Positions 44,957 through 53,697 of a stretch of 64,000 bases of DNA are shown here, in pieces. This DNA comes from Paenibacillus sp. HB172176 (GTDB lineage: Bacteria; Bacillota; Bacilli; Paenibacillales; Paenibacillaceae), in assembly GCF_011947265.1 (NCBI RefSeq), contig NZ_JAATHD010000005.1:22757-86756 (forward strand). The letters are read 5' to 3'. The first letter of the stretch is position 1, and every line of letters starts with the position of its first letter. Position numbers and translations under genes: made by a program. The notes beneath the pieces are model-generated. The model had not been told where the DNA came from. It made no database searches and was given only the letters and a program-made list of their open reading frames with translations.

Positions 44957-46817
44957 CGGCGCAGAATCACATGAAAAAGCCGCCAACCGTCCGGCGTCTC
45001 CTCCCGGCATGCCTGCCATGGGAAGACCGGGCGGCTTCGGCGGCGCGGGCAGAGGCGTGGTGGTCAAGCCGAAAAATTTCAAAGCTACGATGCGGCGGCT
45101 GTGGGGCTATATCGGCAAGGAGCGCAAGCTGCTTGGCATCATCTTCCTGTTCGTCATCTGCAGCTCGGCGATTTCCGTAGCGGGACCGTACTTGATCGGC
45201 GTAGCCATTGACGCGATCGGGACGGACGGAGGCGTGGACTTCAAGTTGCTCGAGACGATTCTGTTCGTCATGATATCGGCTTATATCGCCGAGGGAGGGC
45301 TTACGCTGCTGCAGGGCTGGCTGATGGCGGGTCTGTCGCAGCGGGTCATCAAGCAGCTTCGCGGCTCCCTGTTCGCCAAGCTGCAAAAGCTGCCGCTGCG
45401 CTTCTTCGACTCGAGGTCGCATGGCGAGCTGATGAGCCGGATGACGAACGATATCGACAATGTGAGCAATACGGTATCGCAATCGACGGTTCAGCTTATG
45501 TCCGGCGTCATCGGCATCGTCGGCTCGTTCGTGATGATGCTCGTGCTCAGTCCGCTGCTTACGCTGGCCAGCCTCATTACGGTACCGCTCGTGTTCATTC
45601 TGGCGAAGACGATCACAAGCCGCACGAAGGTGCTGTTCAAGGAGCAGCAAGCGCAGCTCGGTCGCTTGAACGGACATATCGAGGAGACGATTACGGGACT
45701 TCATGTCGTGAAGGCGTTCAATCATGAGGAGCAGTCGATCGCCCAGTTCGAGGAGGCGAACGACAAGCTGCTCGACGTGTCGCTGCGCGCCCAGATTTGG
45801 TCAGGCTTCCTTATGCCGCTGCTCAGCGTCATCAACAATATCGGCATTGCGGCCATCGCGATCGTCGGCGGCGTGCTCGCGGTTCATGGTCATACAACGG
45901 TAGGCGTTATCGCGTCCTTCGTCGGCTATTCCAGGCAGTTCGTGAGACCGCTGAACGAGATGGCTCAGATCTACAATGTGCTTCAGTCCGGCGTTGCAGG
46001 CGCGGAGCGGGTGTTCGAGGTCATGGACGAAGCGGAGGAAGAGGCGGATGCGCCGAACGCTATTGAACTCAAGAACACGAAGGGACATGTCGTATTCGAC
46101 AATGTCGATTTCGCCTATCGCTCCGATGTGCCGATTCTCAGGAGGGTAAGCTTCGATTCGCCGACCGACACTAGCACGGCGCTGGTCGGGCCGACAGGAG
46201 CGGGCAAGACGACCATCGTCAATCTTCTTACGCGGTTCTATGATGTGACGGGCGGCCGAATTCTGATCGACGGCAGGGATATTCGGGATTATACGAGAGA
46301 AAGTCTGCGGCAAAGCTTCGGCATCGTGCTGCAGGACACCTATCTATTCTCCGGCACGATCAAGGACAATATTAAATACGGCAAGCCTGACGCGACCGAC
46401 CGCGAAGTGGAGGATGCGGCCAGGATGGCGAACGCGCATGCGTTCATCCAGCGGCTGCCGAAGAAATACGAGACGGAGCTGATGGAGAACGGAGGCAATA
46501 TTAGCCAAGGCCAGCGTCAATTGCTCGCGATTGCCAGGGTCATTCTCGCGAAGCCGTCCATTCTCATTCTCGACGAAGCGACGAGCAGCATCGATACTCG
46601 CACGGAGCTGCATATTCAGGAGGCGCTGCTCAAGGTGATGCAAGGCAGAACGAGCTTTATCATCGCGCATCGACTGAATACGATTCGAGATGCGGATACG
46701 ATCATGGTCGTGGACAAGGGCCAATTGCAGGAGAAGGGCAATCATGAAGCGTTGATGGAGAGGGAAGGCATTTACCACAATATGTTCCACCAGCAATTCA
46801 AGAATATATCGGGCTAG
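44946..46817 (+). CDS. ABC exporter half-transporter 2 (canonical Walker B)
   Basis: The 623-residue partner has a Pro/Gly-rich ~45-residue N-terminal extension, six membrane helices and an ATPase domain. Walker A is GPTGAGKTT, Walker B ILILDEATSSID has the normal Glu, but the signature reads ISQGQRQ instead of LSGGQ. Together with subunit 1 this gives one active and one degenerate ATP site, the classic heterodimer pattern. It ends the MarR operon. Substrate is unknown. Confidence 0.92.
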   Translation: MSSNGAESHEKAANRPASPPGMPAMGRPGGFGGAGRGVVVKPKNFKATMRRLWGYIGKERKLLGIIFLFVICSSAISVAGPYLIGVAIDAIGTDGGVDFKLLETILFVMISAYIAEGGLTLLQGWLMAGLSQRVIKQLRGSLFAKLQKLPLRFFDSRSHGELMSRMTNDIDNVSNTVSQSTVQLMSGVIGIVGSFVMMLVLSPLLTLASLITVPLVFILAKTITSRTKVLFKEQQAQLGRLNGHIEETITGLHVVKAFNHEEQSIAQFEEANDKLLDVSLRAQIWSGFLMPLLSVINNIGIAAIAIVGGVLAVHGHTTVGVIASFVGYSRQFVRPLNEMAQIYNVLQSGVAGAERVFEVMDEAEEEADAPNAIELKNTKGHVVFDNVDFAYRSDVPILRRVSFDSPTDTSTALVGPTGAGKTTIVNLLTRFYDVTGGRILIDGRDIRDYTRESLRQSFGIVLQDTYLFSGTIKDNIKYGKPDATDREVEDAARMANAHAFIQRLPKKYETELMENGGNISQGQRQLLAIARVILAKPSILILDEATSSIDTRTELHIQEALLKVMQGRTSFIIAHRLNTIRDADTIMVVDKGQLQEKGNHEALMEREGIYHNMFHQQFKNISG

Positions 46818-46922
46818 CAAGAAAAGGCGCCTGTTCCTGTTGGAATAGCCAATGCGCGTCCCCCCGTCGGCACATATACTAGCATAAGAAAAATCAGGGG
46901 TGAAAAGTTCGTTTCTCAGCAA

Positions 46923-47204
46923 ATGAACGTTTTGAATTTCCTTGTGAAGGATGCTGATGCGGGTATGCCTTGCTTATGCTGCGGCGTGCATATTGGGAAG
47001 AACGAGGGCACGATCATATTCGGCAATATAAAGCAAATTGCCACGAACACGACGACGAAGACGATTGGGGCTTCGGGATCGAGCACGACGGATGAAAGCG
47101 ACGAGGGAAGCACATCCGTCAGCAGTGCCCGCTCCGGGGCGAAGCGCAAGAAACGGTTTGCTCAAGGCAGATTGGTAGCCAAACGAAGAACGAGATGTCC
47201 ATAA
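46923..47204 (+). CDS. Small Cys/Ser/Thr-rich protein of unknown function
   Basis: The frame codes for at most 93 residues; an internal ATG at 46965 (about 79 residues) is an alternative and neither has a strong ribosome site. The part HIGKNEGTIIFGNIKQIA and the Ser/Thr-rich stretch recall small GerPF-like spore germination proteins, but the match is weak. The basic C-terminus ends in a stop that lies inside the following terminator hairpin. That placement supports a real transcript. It could also be a non-coding leader. Confidence 0.4.
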   Translation: MNVLNFLVKDADAGMPCLCCGVHIGKNEGTIIFGNIKQIATNTTTKTIGASGSSTTDESDEGSTSVSSARSGAKRKKRFAQGRLVAKRRTRCP

Positions 47205-47225
47205 ATCGGATACATCTCGTTTTTT
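47190..47225 (+). terminator. Rho-independent terminator overlapping a stop codon
   Basis: The perfect arms ACGAGATGT and ACATCTCGT are followed by six T (47220-47225). The stop of the small gene (TAA ending at 47204) is in the loop. Confidence 0.88.
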
Positions 47226-47226
47226 G

Positions 47227-47266
47227 TTGTAGTCATTCGAGTTAAGTGTTATATTTGATATATAAC
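47227..47266 (+). promoter_or_regulatory. Promoter with palindromic operator before the GntR gene
   Basis: TTGTAG (47227-47232), 17 bases, TATATT (47250-47255). The -10 lies inside the perfect palindrome GTTATATTTGATATATAAC (47248-47266), two 7-base arms around TTGAT. This is the arrangement expected for autorepression by a YtrA-type GntR protein. GGAGGTG follows as the ribosome site. Confidence 0.75.
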
Positions 47267-47288
47267 AGACATATGGAGGTGCGCGGTC

Positions 47289-47693
47289 ATGCTGCTTCAA
47301 ATCGATCTTGAATCCGAAACGCCGATTTATACACAGCTTGTTCAATGTGTTATCGAAGGAATTGCGATGAAGGAGCTTCGGCCTGGAGAAGCATTGCCGT
47401 CTGTTCGGAGTCTGGCGGAGGACCTGGGCATTAATCTGCATACGGTGAACAAGGCTTATCAGCTGTTGAAGCAGGAAGGTTATGTGCTGATCAATCGCAA
47501 GCAGGGTGCAGTTATCCAGCCGGGAGCCTTTCCGCCGGCGGATGATAGCTACAAGCTGCGTTTGCGGAGTCAGCTTCGCCCGTTGGTCGCGGACGCAATA
47601 TGCAGAGGAATGACGATGGAGCAATTCGCGGAGGAGAGCAGAATGATGTTCGCAGAGCTTTTGGCGAAGGAGGAGGAGGAGAAGCATGAATAA
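47289..47693 (+). CDS. GntR-family regulator, YtrA subfamily
   Basis: The 134-residue protein has a GntR winged helix (LPSVRSLAEDLGINLHTVNKAYQLLKQEGYV, near 35-70). Only a short C-terminal helical tail follows, as in the YtrA subfamily. YtrA regulators usually control an adjacent membrane protein or ABC operon that responds to cell-envelope stress. The gene overlaps the next, a membrane protein, by 8 bases. Autorepression through the palindrome in its promoter is likely. Confidence 0.92.
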   Translation: MLLQIDLESETPIYTQLVQCVIEGIAMKELRPGEALPSVRSLAEDLGINLHTVNKAYQLLKQEGYVLINRKQGAVIQPGAFPPADDSYKLRLRSQLRPLVADAICRGMTMEQFAEESRMMFAELLAKEEEEKHE

Positions 47694-48795
47694 CAATTGG
47701 ATGCTGGCGATTGCGTTAATCATTATGCTGCCGATTGCGCTTATGACGACGATCATGCCTCATTTGACCAGGCGGATTGAAAGCTTCGGAGTGACGATTC
47801 CCGAGAATAAGCAAGAGGATACGCGGATTAGAACGCTTCGAGGGCAATACTACTGGATAAACGTCATTGTCGGGATTTTGCTGACAGTGTCGCTGCTTTG
47901 GCTGTCAAGCGGTGAAGTGAACGAGAATCGCTGGAGCTTTATTTTGCTGGCGCATGTGTTCGGATACTTGATTATTTCATTCGGGATTTACCTAAGACAG
48001 CATGGGGCGGTCAAGCGGTTGAAGCGCGAAGAGAAATGGATGGCGACTCCGAGTCAAATGGTGCAAGTGAATACGAAGTTCAGACAATCGAAATTGACGG
48101 TTTCGTATCTCTGGTTCATTCCCCATCTCTTGCTCATTGTGAGCAGTGTATTGATCGGAGTGCTGGGCTATGACGATTTCCCGGATCGTATCGCCATGCA
48201 TTACGACATGAACGGCGAGGTGGACCGTTATGCGGATAAGAGCTACTGGACCGTACTATGGCCAGCGTTCATTCAGATGTTCCTGCTGCTCGTATTCGCA
48301 ATGGTCAATTATTCAATTGGCAGAAGCAAGCAAATTGTGGAAGGGAACGATCCCGAGGGCTCGCTGCAGAGGAATATTGCCTTTCGCCGCATCTGGTCCG
48401 GGTTTATGATGGTTATGGGCTTTCTGGTTATGGCGATGTTCAGCGCCGTTCAGCTTGGCATGCTGAAGGGTTGGGATCCCCAAAGTATAACTTATCTCAC
48501 GTTGGGCATAACTGGATTCATCTTAATAGGCTCGATCTCCCTTTCGATAATAACGGGGCAGGGCGGAAGTCGATTGAAGGCCGGGACGGGAACTAAGCCG
48601 GGGTCGTCGACGTCGGCAGATCATGACCGTTATTGGAAGCTGGGACAGTTTTATTATAATGGGAATGATCCGGCGCTCTTCGTGGAGAAACGATTCGGCG
48701 TCGGCTGGACAATGAATTTCGCGAGACCGCTGGGCTGGCTTATGCTGCTGCTCATCATTCTGATACCTGTGTTGATCGGGTTGCTTGTTCGATAG
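47686..48795 (+). CDS. DUF1648/DUF5808 membrane protein
   Basis: The 369-residue protein has about seven to eight membrane helices. A DUF1648 motif (RIAMHYDMNGEVDRYADKS, near 168-186) resembles the SdpI immunity family. A C-terminal DUF5808 motif (WKLGQFYYNGNDPALFVEKRFG) follows. It is coupled to the YtrA-type regulator. In Bacillus and relatives this pairing is common, and a role in envelope stress or immunity to toxins is suspected but not shown. GGAGGAGGAGAAGC precedes the ATG. Confidence 0.88.
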   Translation: MNNNWMLAIALIIMLPIALMTTIMPHLTRRIESFGVTIPENKQEDTRIRTLRGQYYWINVIVGILLTVSLLWLSSGEVNENRWSFILLAHVFGYLIISFGIYLRQHGAVKRLKREEKWMATPSQMVQVNTKFRQSKLTVSYLWFIPHLLLIVSSVLIGVLGYDDFPDRIAMHYDMNGEVDRYADKSYWTVLWPAFIQMFLLLVFAMVNYSIGRSKQIVEGNDPEGSLQRNIAFRRIWSGFMMVMGFLVMAMFSAVQLGMLKGWDPQSITYLTLGITGFILIGSISLSIITGQGGSRLKAGTGTKPGSSTSADHDRYWKLGQFYYNGNDPALFVEKRFGVGWTMNFARPLGWLMLLLIILIPVLIGLLVR

Positions 48796-48907
48796 CAAGG
48801 AAGTCATAATTTGGGAAAATACAGTGATTTAGCACATGCTCATCAAGTGAAAACGCTACCTTTACGAATGAAATGATTTATTTATCAGAGGAATATTCGG
48901 AAATAGA

Positions 48908-48937
48908 TTGACAAAGGACTCCCTTTCTCTTTAATAT
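48908..48937 (+). promoter_or_regulatory. Promoter of the purine permease gene
   Basis: A perfect -35 TTGACA (48908-48913) and a -10 of TTAATA or TAATAT (48931-48937) at 17-18 bases. The transcript would start about 25 bases before the riboswitch. Confidence 0.7.
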
Positions 48938-48967
48938 TGTAAACGGAAAACAACAATCGCATAAACT

Positions 48968-49036
48968 TTTCGTATAATCTCAAGAATCGGCCCCAAGAAT
49001 CACTACTCGGTCACCGTAAATGATCAGGCTACGAAG
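48968..49036 (+). ncRNA. Purine riboswitch aptamer (variant)
   Basis: The P1 arms TTCGTA/TACGAA enclose the core. The L3 sequence CCGTAAA is closed by GGTCA/TGATC, the L2-like loop is GAATCGG, and CTAC is in the J2/3 position. A C fits at the ligand-reading position (GGCTACG), as in guanine/hypoxanthine binders. P2 is odd: CTCAA on one side faces CCCCAAGA, which does not pair. It sits before a guanine/hypoxanthine permease gene, which fits the class. The aptamer may be degenerate or use another P2 register. Confidence 0.75.
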
Positions 49037-49096
49037 AGAGTGGAACGGTATGGTCAGTCTCGGTCCGGCTGGCAGACCGCTCCCCCCTTTTTGCAG

Positions 49097-49192
49097 AGCC
49101 TGGAAGAAATGCGTATTTCGCATCTTTTTCTGGGCTTCTTTGTTTGTTCTAAGAGGGTGTTCAAAAAGCCAGACTTTTTGAACACGCACTCT
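49097..49192 (+). promoter_or_regulatory. Hairpins between riboswitch and permease start
   Basis: A first stem-loop spans 49097-49137 (AGCC...GGCT outer arms, AAATGCG/CGCAT inner) and is followed by a T-rich stretch, so it could be the riboswitch terminator. A second has the perfect arms GTGTTCAAAAAG/CTTTTTGAACAC (49157-49185), extended by AGAG/CTCT. The ribosome site GGGAGGG comes after both. Confidence 0.5.
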
Positions 49193-49221
49193 AATTCAAT
49201 TTTGGGAGGGTATTATCAAAA

Positions 49222-50613
49222 ATGGAACGTTTCTTTCGCTTAAAGGAACTGGGAACAAATGTAAGAACTGAAATTATGGCCGGCTTGACGACTTTTATGA
49301 CGATGGCGTACATATTGGCGGTCAATCCGATCATCTTGTCGCCGACCGGTCTTGATTGGACTGGCGTCTTCCTGGCGACAGCCTTGGCTGCGGGCATCTT
49401 CTCCATCGCGATGGGCTTGTTCGTCAACTTCCCTGCGGCGCTCGCGCCCGGCATGGGACTGAATGCGTACTTCGCGTCCGTCGTCATCTCGTCGGCGGCA
49501 ACGGATACGCCGATCTCGCCGGCGGTAGGCTTGACTGCCGTATTCATCTCCGGCATTATCTTCATCATTCTGACCGTCACGCAAATTCGTCAGATGCTGA
49601 TCACGGCCGTCCCGGACAGCCTGAAGCATTCGATTACGGTCGGCATCGGGCTCTTCATTACCATCATTGGTTTGAAGACGAGCGGACTGATGACGATTGC
49701 GGTGACGAGCTTTAATGATATTAAGGCGAACACATTTACGCCGGTTGGAGGCTCCGAGACGGTCATTCAGCTCGGCAGCTTCGAGAACTCGGAGGTCGTG
49801 TACACGCTTATCGCACTCGCTTTGATCGCTGTACTGATGGTCATGCGCGTTCCGGGAGCTCTGTTGTGGGGCATACTGGCTACGACCTTGATTGCAGTCA
49901 TTACAGGCCATGTTGACGCTGGGAAAACGTTCTCGGACAATACCTGGGTGCCTGATTTCGGAACGATGAATTTCTGGCATTTCGACTTCGAGGGCGTCTT
50001 CGAGGTTGGGCTGGTCACGGTCATTCTGACCTTCACCTTCGTGGAGCTGTTCGACACGTTCGGCACGTTGATTGGAACGGCGAATCGCGCGGGCATTATG
50101 AAGGATCCGGAAGCCGGCAAGAAGAAGGTCGGCAAGGCGATGCTCGTCGATGCGGTAGGCGTAGGCGGCGGCGCGATTCTGGGGACCTCGACCGTGACGA
50201 CCTATGTCGAGAGCTCTGCCGGCATTGCGCAGGGCGGCCGCTCTGGCCTGACCGCCGTAACGACGGGCATCTGCTTCCTGCTTGCGATCTTCCTTTCGCC
50301 GATCGTGATGCTCGTTCCAGGATCCGCGACATCCGCGGCTCTGATCGTCGTCGGCGTGCTGATGATGCAAGCGGTGAAGGAGATCGATTTCTCCGATATG
50401 GTGTACGCGATTCCCGCTTTCTTTACGATTGCCATGATGCCGTTCACGTACAGCATCGCCAACGGCATCTCGTTCGGCATCGTATCGTACGTCTTGTTGG
50501 CGGCTGTGGCGAATATGACGGGCAAAGGTAAAGGGCAATACAAGATTCATTGGATGATGTGGCTGCTCGCGATTCTTGTGATCGCCCGCTATGCGTTCAT
50601 GGACGCGGCTTGA
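49222..50613 (+). CDS. pbuG: Guanine/hypoxanthine permease, NCS2 AzgA-like
   Basis: The 463-residue membrane protein has 12-14 helices. It matches the AzgA/PbuG branch of the NCS2 family, with GLTTFMTMAYILAVNP near the start, FPAALAPGMGLNAYF and LFDTFGTLIGTANRAG (with the conserved acidic residue). It imports guanine and hypoxanthine with protons. The riboswitch upstream should lower its expression when purines are plentiful. The name pbuG follows B. subtilis usage; PbuO is the close alternative. GGGAGGG precedes the ATG. Confidence 0.92.
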   Translation: MERFFRLKELGTNVRTEIMAGLTTFMTMAYILAVNPIILSPTGLDWTGVFLATALAAGIFSIAMGLFVNFPAALAPGMGLNAYFASVVISSAATDTPISPAVGLTAVFISGIIFIILTVTQIRQMLITAVPDSLKHSITVGIGLFITIIGLKTSGLMTIAVTSFNDIKANTFTPVGGSETVIQLGSFENSEVVYTLIALALIAVLMVMRVPGALLWGILATTLIAVITGHVDAGKTFSDNTWVPDFGTMNFWHFDFEGVFEVGLVTVILTFTFVELFDTFGTLIGTANRAGIMKDPEAGKKKVGKAMLVDAVGVGGGAILGTSTVTTYVESSAGIAQGGRSGLTAVTTGICFLLAIFLSPIVMLVPGSATSAALIVVGVLMMQAVKEIDFSDMVYAIPAFFTIAMMPFTYSIANGISFGIVSYVLLAAVANMTGKGKGQYKIHWMMWLLAILVIARYAFMDAA

Positions 50614-50658
50614 CGCTTAAGAGGCGTCAAGCCCTAGTCGCGCTGGATAAATAGACCT

Positions 50659-50692
50659 GAAGCACAACGCTGGACCGGCGTTGTGCTTTTTT
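50659..50692 (+). terminator. Terminator after the purine permease
   Basis: AAGCACAACGC and GCGTTGTGCTT form a perfect stem around TGGACCG, followed by a T-run. A weaker GCTTGACGC/GGCGTCAAGC hairpin overlaps the stop codon region just upstream. Confidence 0.92.
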
Positions 50693-50767
50693 CTGCATCG
50701 TCTGATTTCATGCATCTTGTGGCTTGATGCTAGGGCACCCAAAGCTTAATCAACTAAGCAAGTTTAA

Positions 50768-50983
50768 CGGACAACAGATGATCTGACGGACAACTGACAC
50801 GCTAACGGACAACAGATGCTCTATTTTGATGAAAATGGCCTTTTTGCGAGTTTGGCGGACACAGAAGACTTTATTTGGCTGGAAAATCATGATAAGAAGG
50901 ACGAGATGAGGGAATAAGGTCATCTGTGTCCGAAAGCGAGGCATTTGAGCCTTGTTTGAGCGAAATAAGGTCATCTGTGTCCG
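50768..50983. repeat. Dispersed intergenic repeat, CGGACA family, copy C
   Basis: CGGACA-type motifs occur at 50768, 50787, 50806 and 50856, the last two 50 bases apart. They are followed by two inverted forms AATAAGGTCATCTGTGTCCG. The sequence is more diverged than copies A and B but the order and spacing are the same. No gene is seen in this gap. Confidence 0.7.
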
Positions 50984-51117
50984 CGTAAAGGTGAACTCTT
51001 CTTTCGTTTTCTTGAAGAAGCTGTATAGGAGTAAATTGTGTAGTAGGCGTTTAATCACATCTTCAGTAATCCTGCGTTATAATAGAAGGTATGCTGATGA
51101 CGAGGAGGAGAGGGCGC

Positions 51118-51891
51118 GTGCAACAGGTGGATTTGAATTGCGATATGGGCGAGGATGCGGGAGAAAGTGGAGCCCAGAGTGATGAGGCGCTGATGAAACA
51201 GGTAACGTCGATCAATGTAGCATGCGGCTTTCATGCGGGAGATTCGGCAACTATACATAGAACGGTTGCTGCAGCGATAAAGCATGAGCTGGCGATTGGC
51301 GCGCATCCGGGCTTTCCAGATCGGGAGGGCTTCGGGCGAAGGGATATGTTGTTCGCTCCCGAAGAGGTATACGCGATGATGGTCTATCAGATCGGCGCGG
51401 TACAAGCTTTCGCAGCTGCGCAAGGTGGAAGGCTGTCGCATGTGAAGCCGCACGGCGCGCTCTACAATCGGGCGGCGAAGGACGCGGCATGGGCGGAAGC
51501 TGTCGCGGAAGCGGTTTATCGTGTGGATGGTAGCCTTATTTTATACGGATTATCGGGCAGTGAAATGGTTCGAGCAGGGGAGAGGATCGGCCTTCGAACA
51601 GCCAATGAGGTGTTCGCAGATCGGATGTACGAGGAGGATGGGTCGCTTACGCCTAGAAGCATAGAGGGCGCGGTGCTGACAGACTCGGCCGCGGCGGCCG
51701 AGCAAGCGGTGCGCATGGTCTTGAATGGAGAGGTCGTGACGAGAGGAGGCAAGCTCTTGAAGCTTAGGACGGACACCATTTGCATTCATGGTGATACTCC
51801 GGGCGCCGAGGCGCATAGTATAGCATTAAGACAAGCGTTGCGGGAAGCGGGCATTCATGTAAGCCGGGCAGACCAGATCGCGCTGAATTAA
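51118..51891 (+). CDS. pxpA: 5-oxoprolinase subunit A (LamB/YcsF family)
   Basis: This is one of three subunits of the ATP-dependent enzyme that opens 5-oxoproline to glutamate. The 257-residue protein starts at a GTG with AGGAGGAG upstream. It opens with the family hallmark VDLNCDMGEDAG and has NVACGFHAGD, HPGFPDREGFGRR and HVKPHGALYN. A -10-like TATAAT lies at 51078-51083. It heads the pxpABC operon. Confidence 0.94.
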   Translation: MQQVDLNCDMGEDAGESGAQSDEALMKQVTSINVACGFHAGDSATIHRTVAAAIKHELAIGAHPGFPDREGFGRRDMLFAPEEVYAMMVYQIGAVQAFAAAQGGRLSHVKPHGALYNRAAKDAAWAEAVAEAVYRVDGSLILYGLSGSEMVRAGERIGLRTANEVFADRMYEEDGSLTPRSIEGAVLTDSAAAAEQAVRMVLNGEVVTRGGKLLKLRTDTICIHGDTPGAEAHSIALRQALREAGIHVSRADQIALN

Positions 51892-51934
51892 CGGATGGCA
51901 GCCGGTGACAGGTACAGGATTGGAGGCACCGCAT

Positions 51935-52699
51935 ATGGACGAATGTGTTACAAAAATAAATTATATCTTGCAGCCGCTTGGCGACAGCGGGCTTCTGATC
52001 TCGCTGGGGAGCGCGATGGATGAAGCGACGAACGCCAAAGTGGAAGCCGTCATGAGGCTGCTTCAAGACGCGAAGGACGAGCTCGGGACGGTTGAATATG
52101 TGCCGGCATTCGCTTCGATCGTCGTTCATTATAATCCCTATGAAATATGGAGGGGACGCTCGGAAGAAGAGAAGAAGCATGCGTCCCTCTTTGAGACGGT
52201 ATGCGCCAGATTGAAACGGAAGCTGGACGCTCTGACAGAGGAAGCTATAAAGGACAACATAAGCTCACGTCATGTCAAAATTCCCGTTCTCTACGGCGGT
52301 GAGCATGGACCGGATCTGGTCGATGTGGCCCGATTGCATGTCATGACGGAAGAGGAGGTCGTCGCGATTCATAGCGGCGGCTCCTATAAGGTCTATATGA
52401 TCGGATTCGCGCCGGGCTTTCCTTATCTCGGAGGCATGTCGGGAAGAATAGCTTCGCCAAGGCATAAGACGCCGCGTATCGTTATTCCCGCTGGCAGCGT
52501 CGGCATAGCGGGCAGACAGACGGGGATTTATCCGCTCGCCACGCCGGGAGGCTGGCAGTTGATCGGGAGAACGCCGTTCACTCTGTTCAACCCGCAACGA
52601 GAGGAACGTCCGAGTCTGTTGCAGGCGGGAGACAGGGTTTCCTTTGTCCCCATTACGAAGGCTGAATACGAGGACTTGAGAGAGGAGGTTCGGCGATGA
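51935..52699 (+). CDS. pxpB: 5-oxoprolinase subunit B (KipI family)
   Basis: The 254-residue protein has the PLGDSGLLISLG start and the GFAPGFPYLGGM and TPGGWQLIGRTP motifs of the KipI/AHS1 family. In B. subtilis KipI also inhibits the kinase KinA. The ATG follows GGAGG by 8 bases; an in-frame GTG ten codons earlier has no such site. It overlaps pxpC by 4 bases. Confidence 0.94.
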   Translation: MDECVTKINYILQPLGDSGLLISLGSAMDEATNAKVEAVMRLLQDAKDELGTVEYVPAFASIVVHYNPYEIWRGRSEEEKKHASLFETVCARLKRKLDALTEEAIKDNISSRHVKIPVLYGGEHGPDLVDVARLHVMTEEEVVAIHSGGSYKVYMIGFAPGFPYLGGMSGRIASPRHKTPRIVIPAGSVGIAGRQTGIYPLATPGGWQLIGRTPFTLFNPQREERPSLLQAGDRVSFVPITKAEYEDLREEVRR

Positions 52700-53697
52700 C
52701 GCTTACGATTATAAAAGCCGGCATGCAAACGACGGTTCAAGATTGCGGGCGAGCGGGCTATCAGCAATACGGCGTCGTCGTCTCCGGTGCGATGGACGGC
52801 GTTGCCGCGAGGGTCGGCAACATGCTGGTCGGCAACAGTCAAGGAGAGGCCGTCCTGGAGCTGACCTTGTCCGGAACGGTGCTGCGGGCGGAGGATCGGC
52901 TTCTCCTTGCCGTTTGCGGCGCCGACATGGCGCCGACGGCGAATGGGCGGGAGTTGCCGCTGTGGCGTCCCGTTCTGGTCGAACAGGGGACAGTGATTGC
53001 TTTTCCCGTCGTGCGATCGGGCTGCAGGGCCTATATCGCCATAGCGGGAGGCTTCGACCTCCCCGAGATTATGGACAGCCGCAGCACCTACCTGCGAGGA
53101 GGCTTCGGCGGCTTTGAGGGAAGGGCGCTCAAGGCGGGAGACCGCTTGCAGGCGAAGCCTGTGAATCCCGATTCGTTGTCCGGCCGCATGTTGCGCAGCT
53201 TCCAATACGGTTCGCGCTTTCCGCAATGGCATGCCACCCATTTCGCCGTGGCGGATCGGGGTGTGGCGGCGGTTGTCCGGGTCATGGCAGGCGCGCATTT
53301 CGACCGATTGACCGGGCGGAGCAAGGAGCAATTGTTCCAATCCGTCTTCCGCATTCATGTGAATTCGGATCGGATGGGGTACCGGCTTACCGGAGAAGCG
53401 CCTCTTGAGCTCCAGCATCAGGAGGAGCTGTTGTCGGAAGCCGTCGCGAACGGAACGATTCAGCTCCCGGCGGACGGCAATCCGATCGTGCTGTTGGCTG
53501 ATCGCCAGACGACGGGAGGTTATCCTCGCATCGCTCAGGTCTCGACGGTCGATTTGCCGGTATTCGCCCAGCTCAAACCTGGCGATTCCGTCCGCTTCGT
53601 ACGCATTTCCTATGAAGAAGCGGAGAAGCGGCTGATTGAATCCGAGCAGGATATGAGTGTGCTGCAATCGGCAATCGCGCTTAAGTTTCCCGGCTAG
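52696..53697 (+). CDS. pxpC: 5-oxoprolinase subunit C (KipA/AHS2 family)
   Basis: The 333-residue protein has the AHS2 motifs QDCGRAGYQQYGVVVSGAMD, YIAIAGGFDLP and LLADRQTTGGYPRIAQV, typical of PxpC and of the C-terminal half of urea carboxylase. It partners PxpA and PxpB. The start overlaps pxpB (ATGA). Its stop shares the palindrome CTAG with the stop of the convergent gene. Confidence 0.94.
   Translation: MTLTIIKAGMQTTVQDCGRAGYQQYGVVVSGAMDGVAARVGNMLVGNSQGEAVLELTLSGTVLRAEDRLLLAVCGADMAPTANGRELPLWRPVLVEQGTVIAFPVVRSGCRAYIAIAGGFDLPEIMDSRSTYLRGGFGGFEGRALKAGDRLQAKPVNPDSLSGRMLRSFQYGSRFPQWHATHFAVADRGVAAVVRVMAGAHFDRLTGRSKEQLFQSVFRIHVNSDRMGYRLTGEAPLELQHQEELLSEAVANGTIQLPADGNPIVLLADRQTTGGYPRIAQVSTVDLPVFAQLKPGDSVRFVRISYEEAEKRLIESEQDMSVLQSAIALKFPG

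Noticed and set aside
43667..45082. Long antisense frame across the ABC exporter genes
   Set aside because: Both exporter subunits are unmistakable; the antisense frame spans their junction with no domain.
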